This document shows, piece after piece, positions 1 through 7,750 of a stretch of 19,649 nucleotides of DNA. Position 1 is the first letter of the stretch; every line of letters starts with the position of its first letter. Location of the stretch: positions 1-19,649 of the forward strand of contig JBFHES010000052.1 in the NCBI GenBank assembly GCA_041584015.1, given 5' to 3'. The notes beneath the pieces were generated by a model. It saw only the letters and a program-made list of their open reading frames with translations. It did no database searches and was not told the origin of the DNA. The position numbers and the translations under genes are program-made. This DNA is from JBFHES01 sp041584015. Its GTDB lineage: Bacteria > Bacteroidota > Bacteroidia > Bacteroidales > M50B96.

Positions 1-2
1 TG

Positions 3-899
3 ATTGCATCGTTAAAAGTAAAAGCTACTGAGTTTGCCGATGTGATAAAAATGGGACGTACACAGTTGCAGGATGCTGTTCCAATGACATTAGGGCAGTC
101 TTTCGAAGCTTATGCAGTTACTTTAGAAGAAGAGATAAAGAGGCTTGGTCTGAATTCAAATTTGTTTTTAGAGGTAAATATGGGAGGTACGGCCATTGGT
201 ACTGGTATCAATGCTGATCCTGAATACAGTAGTAAGGTAATTTCTCATCTGAAAGCCATAACTGGAATGGAGATTGAGTTAGCGTCAAATTTAGTTGAGG
301 CAACTCAGGATACTGGTGCATTCATTATGTACTCTTCAGCTGTTAAACGTTTGGCTATTAAGCTATCAAAAATGTCAAACGATTTGCGTTTACTTTCATC
401 TGGTCCACGTACCGGATTAAACGAAATTAACTTACCGCCAATGCAGCCAGGTTCAACCATTATGCCTGGTAAAGTAAATCCGGTAATTCCTGAAGTTGTT
501 AATCAGATCGCGTTTAAGGTTATTGGTAACGACTTAACTATTGCAATGGCATCGGAAGCTGGTCAGCTCGAACTGAATGTAATGGAGCCGGTTATTGTTC
601 AGAGCTTGTTCGAATCGATTGAAATGCTTAAGAATGGAATGGCAACATTGGATCGTAGATGTATTAAGGGAATAACTGCCAACCGTGAGCATTGTCGTGC
701 ACAGGTTGAAAACAGTATTGGAATAGTTACAGCTTTAAACCCGTATATTGGTTACGAAGCTTCAACTGAATTAGCTAAGGATGCCTTAGAGAATAATCGT
801 TCGGTATATGAGCTGGTACTAGAAAAGAAATTATTGTCGAAAGAAAAGCTTGATCAAATTTTATCTCCCGAGAATATGATTCATCCGAATAAGATGTAG
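3..899 (+). CDS. aspA: aspartate ammonia-lyase (aspartase), 5' end outside window
   Basis: Reversibly deaminates L-aspartate to fumarate and ammonia in the cytoplasm; a member of the fumarase/aspartase superfamily. The reading frame is open from base 3, so the gene enters from the left; 298 C-terminal residues of a protein that is usually about 470 are present. The first visible segment (EFADVIKMGRTQLQDAVPMT) is the conserved aspartase substrate-binding stretch. The superfamily signature GSTIMPGKVNP, which carries the catalytic serine loop, lies near residue 150 of this fragment and is intact. The GTG at 42 and ATG at 51 are internal codons, not starts. A hairpin terminator follows the stop directly. 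Fumarase class II and argininosuccinate lyase share the fold, but the motif wording fits aspartase best. Confidence 0.93.
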   Translation: MASLKVKATEFADVIKMGRTQLQDAVPMTLGQSFEAYAVTLEEEIKRLGLNSNLFLEVNMGGTAIGTGINADPEYSSKVISHLKAITGMEIELASNLVEATQDTGAFIMYSSAVKRLAIKLSKMSNDLRLLSSGPRTGLNEINLPPMQPGSTIMPGKVNPVIPEVVNQIAFKVIGNDLTIAMASEAGQLELNVMEPVIVQSLFESIEMLKNGMATLDRRCIKGITANREHCRAQVENSIGIVTALNPYIGYEASTELAKDALENNRSVYELVLEKKLLSKEKLDQILSPENMIHPNKM

Positions 900-918
900 T
901 AGCTTAAAAAATTTATCG

Positions 919-968
919 AATACCTCTTTTTATTTCTTAATGTATGGAAATATTAAGAGGTATTTTTT
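919..968 (+). terminator. intrinsic terminator of aspA, between convergent genes
   Basis: A 10-base perfect stem (AATACCTCTT at 919-928 with AAGAGGTATT at 955-964) is followed by a run of T. It sits 20 bases after the aspA stop and before the 3' end of the opposing acyltransferase gene. The minus-strand T run is weaker, so it mainly serves aspA. Confidence 0.8.
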
Positions 969-985
969 TTGATCAGTAGATGAAG

Positions 986-2176
986 CTATGCTTCTACATC
1001 CGCTACGTTTTGAATTTTAGCAAGTGCTTTTGCTTGCTGTTTTTTTACAATCTTTCGTCCATAGTTAATACCCGGAACTTCAATAAAAGAGAACAGAAGA
1101 TAGGAGATACCATAAGCTATTGGAAAAACAATGACAGCCGCAAAGCCCATCTTTGCTATATTGCTTAGCGTGGAAAACCAGTCGGTGCCATGCAGGAATA
1201 CCAAAACAGGAAACAATACCAGATTGTGCAAGAGATAGATGGAGTACGATGAATTACCCAGGAATTTTCCAAAAGGACTTCCCAGCCAATTGAGCATTTT
1301 TATTAGAATGCCTGGAATGCGTGCCGGGTTTTTATCAAAGTCGTAAAACAGAATAAAGAGAATTAATACAAAGAAAGCCTTAAACTGTATGGTAGTAGCA
1401 TAAAAGATTATTCCGATTGCCAGAAAGATCATCCAAAAGGAAGACTTCTTATTAAGATAAGCTCCGCCAATGAGCATTCCTGCCAGAAAGATATAGAGCT
1501 TGAATCCGAGAAATCCGGGTTGATCGAAATGTGCCAGCAGACCTTCTGTACCGTAAACACCAAATAACTTAGAATTAATGTAGGTAAGGGCAAGAATAAT
1601 AACAGTCATCGAAAACCACCCCATTTTTCTGATCATCAGAATTATCAGGGGTAGAAAAAGATAGAACTGCATTTCCAATCCAATGCTCCAGTCAGGAAGT
1701 ATGTTGGTTTCTACATAGTTTGGTAAAAAACCAAACAGAAAGGTAAAGTGGGTTATCATATCTATTAGCATGTTTCGCCCTTCGCTAGCCAAGGGGCCGG
1801 CAGTGGTATCGGTTGCCCAATCCTGAAGAACAAACCCGCTTAGTTCTATTTGAATATTGTGAAAGTAATTGCTGAATATGTAAATGAAAACAAGAATTGT
1901 AAAATACAGAGGTGCAATTCTAAAGATGCGTCTTAAGTAGAATATCTTCGTTTGAATTCCATATCCTAGATCATTACTCCATCGTTTTTCCCACTGATAA
2001 AACATTAGAAATCCGGAGAGTAACATAAACACATCAACGGCGATGGTAGGTGATCCAAGTGCGGGTTCGGTTCCAATGCAGAATAGTTGAAAGTGACCAT
2101 AAAAAACCCAAAAGGCCATAAGGCCTCTCAATCCATCAAGGGCTGAAATATAATTGTCTTTTGTGTAAGTACTCAT
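986..2176 (-). CDS. membrane acyltransferase 3 family protein (OafA/YrhL type)
   Basis: A 396-residue polytopic inner membrane protein of the acyltransferase_3 family, which moves acetyl or other acyl groups onto surface sugars such as O-antigen or exopolysaccharide. The N-terminal motif LDGLRGLMAFWVFYGHF (residues 13-29) holds the family's conserved Arg17 and His28. About ten hydrophobic helices follow, and the length is typical of the membrane part alone, with no SGNH domain. A short Lys/Ala-rich cytoplasmic tail ends the protein. The gene stands alone, convergent with aspA, with no polysaccharide cluster beside it, so the acceptor cannot be inferred. The ATG at 2176 gives the expected short leader before the LDGLR motif. 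Confidence 0.88.
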   Translation of the reverse strand: MSTYTKDNYISALDGLRGLMAFWVFYGHFQLFCIGTEPALGSPTIAVDVFMLLSGFLMFYQWEKRWSNDLGYGIQTKIFYLRRIFRIAPLYFTILVFIYIFSNYFHNIQIELSGFVLQDWATDTTAGPLASEGRNMLIDMITHFTFLFGFLPNYVETNILPDWSIGLEMQFYLFLPLIILMIRKMGWFSMTVIILALTYINSKLFGVYGTEGLLAHFDQPGFLGFKLYIFLAGMLIGGAYLNKKSSFWMIFLAIGIIFYATTIQFKAFFVLILFILFYDFDKNPARIPGILIKMLNWLGSPFGKFLGNSSYSIYLLHNLVLFPVLVFLHGTDWFSTLSNIAKMGFAAVIVFPIAYGISYLLFSFIEVPGINYGRKIVKKQQAKALAKIQNVADVEA

Positions 2177-2379
2177 TAAATCTGAATTAGGTTAGTTTTG
2201 TACGTAACTAATTCAAAAAAGGATACAGAGCTAAGCGATTGGATTTATGAAAATTACAAATAGTGATATGTATTACTTTTGTGCACTAGTGTATGTTGTT
2301 AGACAACTTGCCCGAATTCACGGCTAGAAGCTAATTTTGATAAAATAATATGGTGCCTAAAAAATTATAGAATAGCTAT

Positions 2380-2844
2380 TTAGCCATTACTTCTAATAAT
2401 ATGATCGAGCGAGTCGGTAAGCTCTTTCTTCTGCGATTCATTTAAAATGGAGATACTAACTGGTGGGTATTTGGCTACACCATTCTTGGTGCGCTGAACA
2501 AGAATTATTTCTTCTCGCAATCCTAAAATTGATTGCTTAATCTCGTACTTAACAAAAGTACGTTTAGGTATTTCAATGGCATGATGATCCAGCGTTGAAG
2601 GTATAATCTTGAAGAATCGTAACACGATTTTGTCCGAGGTATCATTATACTGGATGTACATAAACTTCTTAAGAATGTAATAGATGTAAACTGCTACACC
2701 AACTGCTAGCAAAATATACGGTGCCTTTTTGTAGGGAACCAGATCGGTGAAAAAGAGAATTACCAGCAGGGCAACGGTAACAAATGCAAAGATTAAAAAT
2801 ACCGTTTTAATATTTGTTGCCTTGTATTTTGTAGCTATTACCAT
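2380..2844 (-). CDS. small two-helix membrane protein, unknown function
   Basis: 154 residues that I do not recognise as a named family. Two hydrophobic helices (about residues 14-33 and 41-58) are separated by a short loop, and a soluble beta-rich domain of about 95 residues follows, with aromatic and charged strands. This layout resembles the small PH-like domain proteins with paired N-terminal helices that are common in Bacteroidota, but that is only a resemblance. It is transcribed away from the outer membrane protein gene at 3012 and shares a 167-base divergent intergenic region with it. Codon use looks like that of the neighbours. Confidence 0.7.
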   Translation of the reverse strand: MVIATKYKATNIKTVFLIFAFVTVALLVILFFTDLVPYKKAPYILLAVGVAVYIYYILKKFMYIQYNDTSDKIVLRFFKIIPSTLDHHAIEIPKRTFVKYEIKQSILGLREEIILVQRTKNGVAKYPPVSISILNESQKKELTDSLDHIIRSNG

Positions 2845-3011
2845 ATTCCTAAAGTTTATCCTACAAAAATAGAAATCAAACCATTAAAAGCCTTTTTATT
2901 TTCATTAAAATATCAGGTTCAAAAAAAAATATTAGGTCTAGCTGTAACTAATCAAAACATCCTTCCGTCACAGGTTCAAATTTTAAAACATTTAATTTAA
3001 ATAATCAAATC

Positions 3012-3911
3012 ATGAAAAAACTAGTATTCATCTTAAGCGCTCTCTTTTTGTTGCCAGCATTAACCCTAAAGGCACAAATTGTTGATTCTACAGAAACACA
3101 GGTTGTAGATACCACCCGTGTAAAATTTGGAAGTAAAATTATTACGGTCATTGAAAGAGAAAATGAAGACCTTGATATTAAAGTAACAACAGCAACCAAG
3201 GAAGACGAAGTTAACTTTGATCTTAACGATGGTGATAGTGACTGTGGGGATGATAAAAAGAAAAAGAAGCATGCAAAATTTGAAGGTCACTGGGCTGGAT
3301 TCGAGTTCGGATTTAATGGTTTAGTTGATGCTGATAATAAATTTCCCGCAGCCGATCATCCATTGGATATTAATATGGTAAGGTCATGGACTTTTGGACT
3401 AAACTTGTTTCAGAAGGAAATTCCATTAATTGCTAATAATTTTGGATTGGTTACTGGATTAGGAATGCAATGGAAAAATTATCATTTCGATAATGAAATT
3501 CGCGTATTTGCCGATAACGATGGACTCACAGCTGTGCCGTTTGAAGATGTGAAAATTAAGAAAAACCGCTTACAGGCAACATACCTCACTATTCCGGTAA
3601 TGTTCGATTTACAGTTTCCAATCGGACCAAAGAAAAATGAATTCTTTCTAATGGCCGGTGGTTACGGAAGCTTTAAGATAGGGTCTAACTACAAAGCAGA
3701 ATGGTCGGAAGGTGGCCAAAAGTTTGAGGACAAAATTAAAGATGATTATAACCTGAATAAATTTGATTACGGTTTAACGGCAAGAATTGGGATCGACGAT
3801 ATTAACCTCTTTGCAAATTACAGTCTGGCTCCTCTTTTTGAGGAAGGAAAAGGCTTTGGCCCAGAAAACTATATGCCGGTAACAGTTGGCATTATGATCG
3901 TAGGATTTTAA
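3012..3911 (+). CDS. outer membrane beta-barrel protein, PorT-like superfamily
   Basis: 299 residues with a signal peptide (residues 1-21, ending LKA before Gln22). A charged linker follows (residues 61-90), with an acidic run and then five consecutive lysines (CGDDKKKKKHAK). From residue 91 on there are alternating aromatic/Gly strands typical of an 8- to 10-stranded outer membrane barrel; the opening HWAGFEFGFNG is typical of Bacteroidota barrels of the OMP_b-brl type. The chain ends GIMIVGF, with a terminal aromatic residue as expected for BAM-dependent insertion. A strong terminator follows, so it is probably monocistronic. The substrate or role is not known; it is not PorT itself, which is encoded at 10541. 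Confidence 0.8.
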   Translation: MKKLVFILSALFLLPALTLKAQIVDSTETQVVDTTRVKFGSKIITVIERENEDLDIKVTTATKEDEVNFDLNDGDSDCGDDKKKKKHAKFEGHWAGFEFGFNGLVDADNKFPAADHPLDINMVRSWTFGLNLFQKEIPLIANNFGLVTGLGMQWKNYHFDNEIRVFADNDGLTAVPFEDVKIKKNRLQATYLTIPVMFDLQFPIGPKKNEFFLMAGGYGSFKIGSNYKAEWSEGGQKFEDKIKDDYNLNKFDYGLTARIGIDDINLFANYSLAPLFEEGKGFGPENYMPVTVGIMIVGF

Positions 3912-3966
3912 CCCATTCCCGCGAGACCCAAACCTCTATTTTATTAAATCGCAATTTTTAGAAATG

Positions 3967-3992
3967 CACCCGGACCTTCCGGGTGTTTTTTA
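3967..3992 (+). terminator. intrinsic terminator of the beta-barrel gene
   Basis: An 8-base GC-rich perfect stem (CACCCGGA at 3967-3974, TCCGGGTG at 3978-3985) with a 3-base loop is followed by six T, 55 bases after the stop codon. Confidence 0.9.
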
Positions 3993-4085
3993 GTTTATAT
4001 AGTTTCTAGTTGGTAAATAATAAGTATTTTAGTCATTGTTAAGCATCTGTCAGCTTATCTAATTAAACATGAAAATTCTACCATT

Positions 4086-5162
4086 ATGAGAAAATATATC
4101 CTGCTAAGTTTGTTTTGTTTACCCCTGCTTGCTACCGCACAAATAACAATTGATGATGGAGATATGCCAGAACCGAACGTTCCGTATACACAGCATACCA
4201 TGTTAATGATTGGTAGTGATTATACGAATACAGGTACCTCATTTGTTTGGGATTTTTCGAATTTAAGTTCTTTACTTCCAACAGAAGAAGTTTATTGGCC
4301 AATGGATTCTGTAGGTATTACCTATTACGCAGTTTTTGGCTTGCCATTCGATCCTAATGCCGCAAATCTCGTTCAACCTTTGCTCGAGTCTCCAATAGAT
4401 CTTGGGCTTCCGATTGGTGATGGCTTGTCGTTTTATTCTAATAAAAGTGCCGGTTATAAAATGGTTGGATACGGAATCGAGCTATCGGGGATTGGAGTCC
4501 CAATTAAATTAGGTTCCCCGGATGTGCTTTACGAATTTCCATTGGATTATGGTGATAGTTTTACAAACGTTGCCGATCTTGACTTTTCTTTTCCAGGCGT
4601 GTTTTATTATGGAAGCGTAATTGACAGGAGCACTGAAGTTGATGGCTGGGGAACCATATACTTACCAACAGATACATTTGAAGTGTTAAGGGTAAAGTCG
4701 ATTGTAACAAATACCGATTCGATCTATATGGATTCTACGGGAACAGGATTTAGTATTCCGCCAATTACAAACACAGAGTACACTTGGTTGGCAAAAAATG
4801 GTGGCTTGCCGGTACTTAAAATTGTGGATAATGGTTTAACAGCCACTGCTTATTATCAGGCAGACATTGATACAACAAACTTAAATGTTGCCAGCAGTAT
4901 TGAGTCTGGTACTATTAATGTATTTCCAAATCCGGCTAGCGAGTTTACCATCCAATTTCCAGTACAGGAAGCCGGGGTTGTTTTAATTGATTTATTTGAT
5001 CTAAGTGGAAAACATCTTGAAACTATTTACGCAAAACAGGAGCAGCCTGGAGACTTTCAATATTCTTATGCTCCGCAATCTAATCTAAGCAGTGGCACCT
5101 ATCTATTGAAAGTACAAGCTGCTGGTATATCTGCATCAAAATTAATTCAGTATCAAAAATAG
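4086..5162 (+). CDS. secreted protein with T9SS type A sorting domain
   Basis: 358 residues. A signal peptide (residues 1-19, ending ATA) is followed by a central region of about 250 residues with Gly/Asp/aromatic content and no recognised catalytic motif. A C-terminal domain of about 80 residues begins INVFPNPASEFTI (from residue 277), contains the conserved LFDLSGK and GTYLLKV strands, and ends KLIQYQK. This is the Por_Secre_tail (type A) signal that sends proteins through the type IX secretion system to the cell surface or medium. The porX and porT genes about 3 and 5 kb downstream belong to that system. The cargo's own function is unknown. A six-codon reading frame (4069-4089) overlaps its start; see the rejected list. 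Confidence 0.88.
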   Translation: MRKYILLSLFCLPLLATAQITIDDGDMPEPNVPYTQHTMLMIGSDYTNTGTSFVWDFSNLSSLLPTEEVYWPMDSVGITYYAVFGLPFDPNAANLVQPLLESPIDLGLPIGDGLSFYSNKSAGYKMVGYGIELSGIGVPIKLGSPDVLYEFPLDYGDSFTNVADLDFSFPGVFYYGSVIDRSTEVDGWGTIYLPTDTFEVLRVKSIVTNTDSIYMDSTGTGFSIPPITNTEYTWLAKNGGLPVLKIVDNGLTATAYYQADIDTTNLNVASSIESGTINVFPNPASEFTIQFPVQEAGVVLIDLFDLSGKHLETIYAKQEQPGDFQYSYAPQSNLSSGTYLLKVQAAGISASKLIQYQK

Positions 5163-5233
5163 TAATCGGGCAATCCGAAATATCTTTTAATTTCGCATTT
5201 TATTTCAGCAATAAATAAGCGAGAGATAAGTGT

Positions 5234-6025
5234 ATGAGCTTGAAAGAAAATCATAAAATATATTTTGCTTCCGATGTGCATTTAGGCTTACCTAATCATG
5301 CAGCTAGCCTCGAACGGGAAAAGCACTTTGTGAAATGGTTAGACATGATTAAGGAAGATGCCACTGAGTTATATTTGGTTGGCGATATTTTTGATTTTTG
5401 GTTTGAATACAAGAAAGCTGTGCCCCGAGGCTTTACCCGCTTTCTTGGTAAGCTAGCCGAAATAGCTGATAGCGGCATTCCAATTCACTTTTTTACGGGT
5501 AACCACGATATCTGGGTTTTTGATTATTTGCCAGAAGAGATAGGTGTTACAGTGCATCGCCATCCAATTCAGATTGAAAGAAATGGTAAGCAATTCTATA
5601 TAGCGCATGGCGATGGTTTGGGGCCGGGAGATAGGTCGTTCAAATTTTTGAAGAAGATATTTACTAATAAGTTCTTGCAATGGTGCTTTGAGCGCATACA
5701 TCCAAATTTAGGAATTGGGCTGGCACATGCCTGGTCGCATAAGAGCAGGTTTCAGTACGGATCTATTCCTCCTTTTTATGGCGATAAAGAATGGCTCATT
5801 CAGCATTCCAGAGCGGAGCTAAAAGAAAAACATTTCCATTACATGATTTATGGACACCGCCATATTGCAAAAAATATTGAAATAGAACCTGATGTACATT
5901 TCGTAAACTTGGGCGATTGGATCAGTAATTTCACATATGCAGTATTTGATGGCGAGCAAATTAGTCTGGAAAAATTCATGCCTGAAGATCCTGATAAACT
6001 CACAATGAATAATTCATTGTATTAA
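5234..6025 (+). CDS. lpxH: UDP-2,3-diacylglucosamine diphosphatase
   Basis: Cleaves UDP-2,3-diacylglucosamine to lipid X and UMP, the fourth step of lipid A synthesis, at the inner face of the cytoplasmic membrane. All five blocks of the calcineurin-like metallophosphoesterase fold are present: SDVHLG (Asp14, His16), GDIFDFW (Asp51), GNHDIW (Asn90, His91), AHGDGLG (His125, Asp127) and YGHRH (207-211). The FDFWFEY sequence and the 263-residue length are typical of Bacteroidota LpxH rather than a general phosphodiesterase. It follows the T9SS cargo gene by 71 bases; a near-consensus TAatTTcG (5188-5195) could be its own -7 element. panD follows after 62 bases, with its own promoter. Confidence 0.92.
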   Translation: MSLKENHKIYFASDVHLGLPNHAASLEREKHFVKWLDMIKEDATELYLVGDIFDFWFEYKKAVPRGFTRFLGKLAEIADSGIPIHFFTGNHDIWVFDYLPEEIGVTVHRHPIQIERNGKQFYIAHGDGLGPGDRSFKFLKKIFTNKFLQWCFERIHPNLGIGLAHAWSHKSRFQYGSIPPFYGDKEWLIQHSRAELKEKHFHYMIYGHRHIAKNIEIEPDVHFVNLGDWISNFTYAVFDGEQISLEKFMPEDPDKLTMNNSLY

Positions 6026-6047
6026 TTCTGTTAACACTCCAATATTA

Positions 6048-6080
6048 TTTGTTTTTACGAAATCAAAATTACTAACTTTG
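6048..6080 (+). promoter_or_regulatory. panD promoter, Bacteroidota type
   Basis: TTTG at 6048-6051 and a perfect -7 element TAACTTTG at 6073-6080 are 21 bases apart, which is the usual Bacteroidota spacing. The panD ATG begins only 7 bases after the -7 element, so the message is expected to have almost no 5' leader. Confidence 0.75.
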
Positions 6081-6087
6081 CAGCGCT

Positions 6088-6438
6088 ATGAATATAGAAG
6101 TAGTAAAGTCGAAAATACACAAGGTTACAGTAACCGATGCCAACTTGCAATACGTTGGAAGTATCACCATTGATGAAGATTTAATGGAGGCATCTAATAT
6201 TATTGAGAACGAAAAAGTTCAGGTTGTTAACATTAACAATGGTGAGCGATTAGACACCTATGTGATTAAAGGAAGTCGGGGCAGTGGAATGATTTGTTTG
6301 AACGGTCCGGCAGCACGAAAGGCTGAAATCGGAGATGTGATCATCATCATATCTTATGCATCAATGGAATTTGAGGAGGCGAAAGGATTTAAGCCAACCT
6401 TACTCTTTCCGGATACATTATCCAATAAACTTGTATAG
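6088..6438 (+). CDS. panD: aspartate 1-decarboxylase precursor
   Basis: Makes beta-alanine from L-aspartate for pantothenate and CoA. The proenzyme cleaves itself between Gly24 and Ser25, and the serine becomes the pyruvoyl cofactor. That site is visible in YVGSITID (residues 22-29). Other family marks are Lys9 in KSKIHKVTVT, NGER with RLDTY (the R54/Y58 region), and LNGPAAR followed by GDVIIIISYA. The length of 116 residues is slightly short compared with the 126 of the E. coli enzyme but normal for Bacteroidota. The start is well fixed because the N-terminus aligns with the family. No panB or panC lies beside it; panD standing alone is common in this phylum. Confidence 0.96.
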   Translation: MNIEVVKSKIHKVTVTDANLQYVGSITIDEDLMEASNIIENEKVQVVNINNGERLDTYVIKGSRGSGMICLNGPAARKAEIGDVIIIISYASMEFEEAKGFKPTLLFPDTLSNKLV

Positions 6439-6454
6439 CTAAAAGCCAAAAGGT

Positions 6455-6485
6455 AAACCCGCCGGGAAAGCGGGTTTAAGTTTGG
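6455..6485 (+). terminator. probable terminator of panD
   Basis: An 8-base perfect stem (AAACCCGC at 6455-6462, GCGGGTTT at 6470-6477) with a 7-base loop, 17 bases after the panD stop. The following T tract is short and broken (AAGTTTGG), so termination may be incomplete. Confidence 0.65.
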
Positions 6486-6895
6486 AAGAAAAGAAACTAT
6501 ATTAATTGGGAGAAAAATATGCTTCTTCCGATACAAATGTAGCTGCATTCGCTATGTCTTAGATTAAGCATATCTTAAGGAATAATTAAGTAAGCTGTGT
6601 TATGGATGACTTCAAATTTATATACCAAACGTAAATAATTCTTGGAGGAAGAACTGTTGACTCGAAATAAGCGCTAACAAACAGCTCCGAATAACCTTGG
6701 CGCTTCGCCCAAACCCGACTTCTTTTGTTTATCTAAATTATATTTTCAATGGAATTCACGTTTTCAGCTACGCTCCAATTTTTCGCTTGATCGCAAAAAC
6801 AAAGCAAAAAAGATCAAGGCTGCACGCCTTCACTCAAAAAAACTACGGCGATGACTTAAATTGTTTTAAACTCCCTTTTTTCGTTCCTCAAAGAG

Positions 6896-6981
6896 CTCAA
6901 ACAGAAAACAATTTTTAACAGTCATTTCACCTTGTTTTTTGGTTCATAGTCTGATGCCATTGCTGTGCAGCGATTCAGAAC
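6896..6981 (+). repeat. 86-base direct repeat, copy A
   Basis: Matches 7363-7448 without gaps at 81 of 86 positions by hand alignment. The first 51 bases, from CTCAAACAGAAAACAATTTT onward, are identical, and all five mismatches lie in the last 35. The two copies are 467 bases apart. Similarity continues in register to about 7080 but is much weaker (for example GATGTCCACGGATGG at 7066-7080 against GATGTCAACTGATGG at 7533-7547). Confidence 0.92.
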
Positions 6982-6999
6982 ATATATTTATTATCGCAT

Positions 7000-7101
7000 A
7001 GCGGCAACTGATCTATAAACTTATAAACCTAAATTAGCGCCGATTCTGCTCGCCGTTCAGGGGCGGATGTCCACGGATGGCGCGAAATGAAAGTTGCCGC
7101 T
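7000..7101. repeat. nested inverted repeats (three levels)
   Basis: The outer pair is AGCGGCAACT (7000-7009) with AGTTGCCGCT (7092-7101), a perfect 10-base match. The middle pair is GCGCC (7037-7041) with GGCGC (7079-7083). The inner pair is CGCC (7051-7054) with GGCG (7062-7065). All three are correctly nested, so a single strand could fold into one long branched or stacked hairpin. Confidence 0.65.
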
Positions 7102-7362
7102 CAAAATTAATACTACATCTTATATTCTGCCTGATTAGTAATTAGTGAAGGTGCCATTGAACTATTTGAGGCAAGCTTTTATTTGGCATCTGTGGTGGGT
7201 TATTAGTTCGTTTTGGGCGGCAGCCAGAATGAACAGAACAATAAGTAGCAATCGCGTATCGCGGATAATCCTTAACCAATACAAATATTACAATAGTACT
7301 GTTTGAATACTGTCTTAATATCGCAAATTAGTTGATAGTCTACCTACTTTTCAAAGTGATCC

Positions 7363-7448
7363 CTCAAACAGAAAACAATTTTTAACAGTCATTTCACCTT
7401 GTTTTTTGGTTCACAGTGTGATGCGATTGCTGTGTAGCGATTCTGAAC
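7363..7448 (+). repeat. 86-base direct repeat, copy B
   Basis: Second copy of the repeat at 6896-6981, with five substitutions. The bases downstream of this copy follow copy A in register to about 7547, but the nested inverted repeats seen after copy A are not preserved here. Confidence 0.92.
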
Positions 7449-7638
7449 GAGTACTCATAGTTGCTTAGTAGTTATTAATTCTGTAAAACTTATGAACCAA
7501 CTTTATCGAGAGCAATGATCGTCGCAAGGGAAGATGTCAACTGATGGAGGAGCCGACGGGGAGAAACAAATTTGAAGGTGTGGGTAATGAATGTAATATG
7601 TTTTGTTGCAGTACTTAAACCAAACTGCTATAAAAGGC

Positions 7639-7675
7639 GAAAGAGTCCGTCGACCGGGCGGTCTGGGACTCTTTC
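7639..7675 (-). terminator. terminator of the Cys-rich secreted protein gene
   Basis: A 10-base perfect stem (GAAAGAGTCC at 7639-7648, GGACTCTTTC at 7666-7675) contains an inner GACC/GGTC pair (7652-7655, 7660-7663). It lies 75 bases downstream of the minus-strand stop codon at 7751, and the minus-strand sequence after the stem is T-rich. Confidence 0.7.
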
Positions 7676-7750
7676 ATTACTAATCAACTAACTATTTATT
7701 AGGCACGCTGGCTGTTCTGGCTTTCACCAGGAACATCCTTTAACGTCTTT

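Larger units (their letters stand above)
6486..7638. other. 1.15-kb gene-poor region with repeats
   Basis: I can support no protein or stable RNA gene here. The longest open frame (6697-6918, TTG start, 73 codons) has no recognisable domain and runs into the 86-base repeat, so I treat it as non-coding. The region holds small hairpins (GGCG/CGCC at 6699-6709; CTTGATC/GATCAAG at 6786-6818; CGCG/CGCG at 7253-7263), the direct repeats at 6896 and 7363, and the nested inverted repeats at 7000-7101, listed separately. Its composition and many short inverted repeats look like a dispersed intergenic repeat family, but copies elsewhere in the genome cannot be seen from this window. Confidence 0.55.

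Noticed and set aside
42..899. aspA starting at the GTG at 42
   Set aside because: The frame is open to base 3 and the translated residues before it match the aspartase family, so this codon is internal.
4069..4089. Six-codon frame (MKILPL) whose stop overlaps the start of the T9SS cargo gene
   Set aside because: It could be a coupled leader peptide, but frames this short arise by chance and nothing else, such as a ribosome site or conserved residues, supports it.
6671..7101. Possible integron attC site (GCGCTAAC near 6671 and the hairpins downstream)
   Set aside because: No correctly paired R'/R'' core boxes are present, and there is no integrase or gene cassette in the window.
6896..7448. 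CRISPR array
   Set aside because: There are only two repeat copies, 86 bases each and 381 bases apart, with no spacer periodicity and no cas genes.
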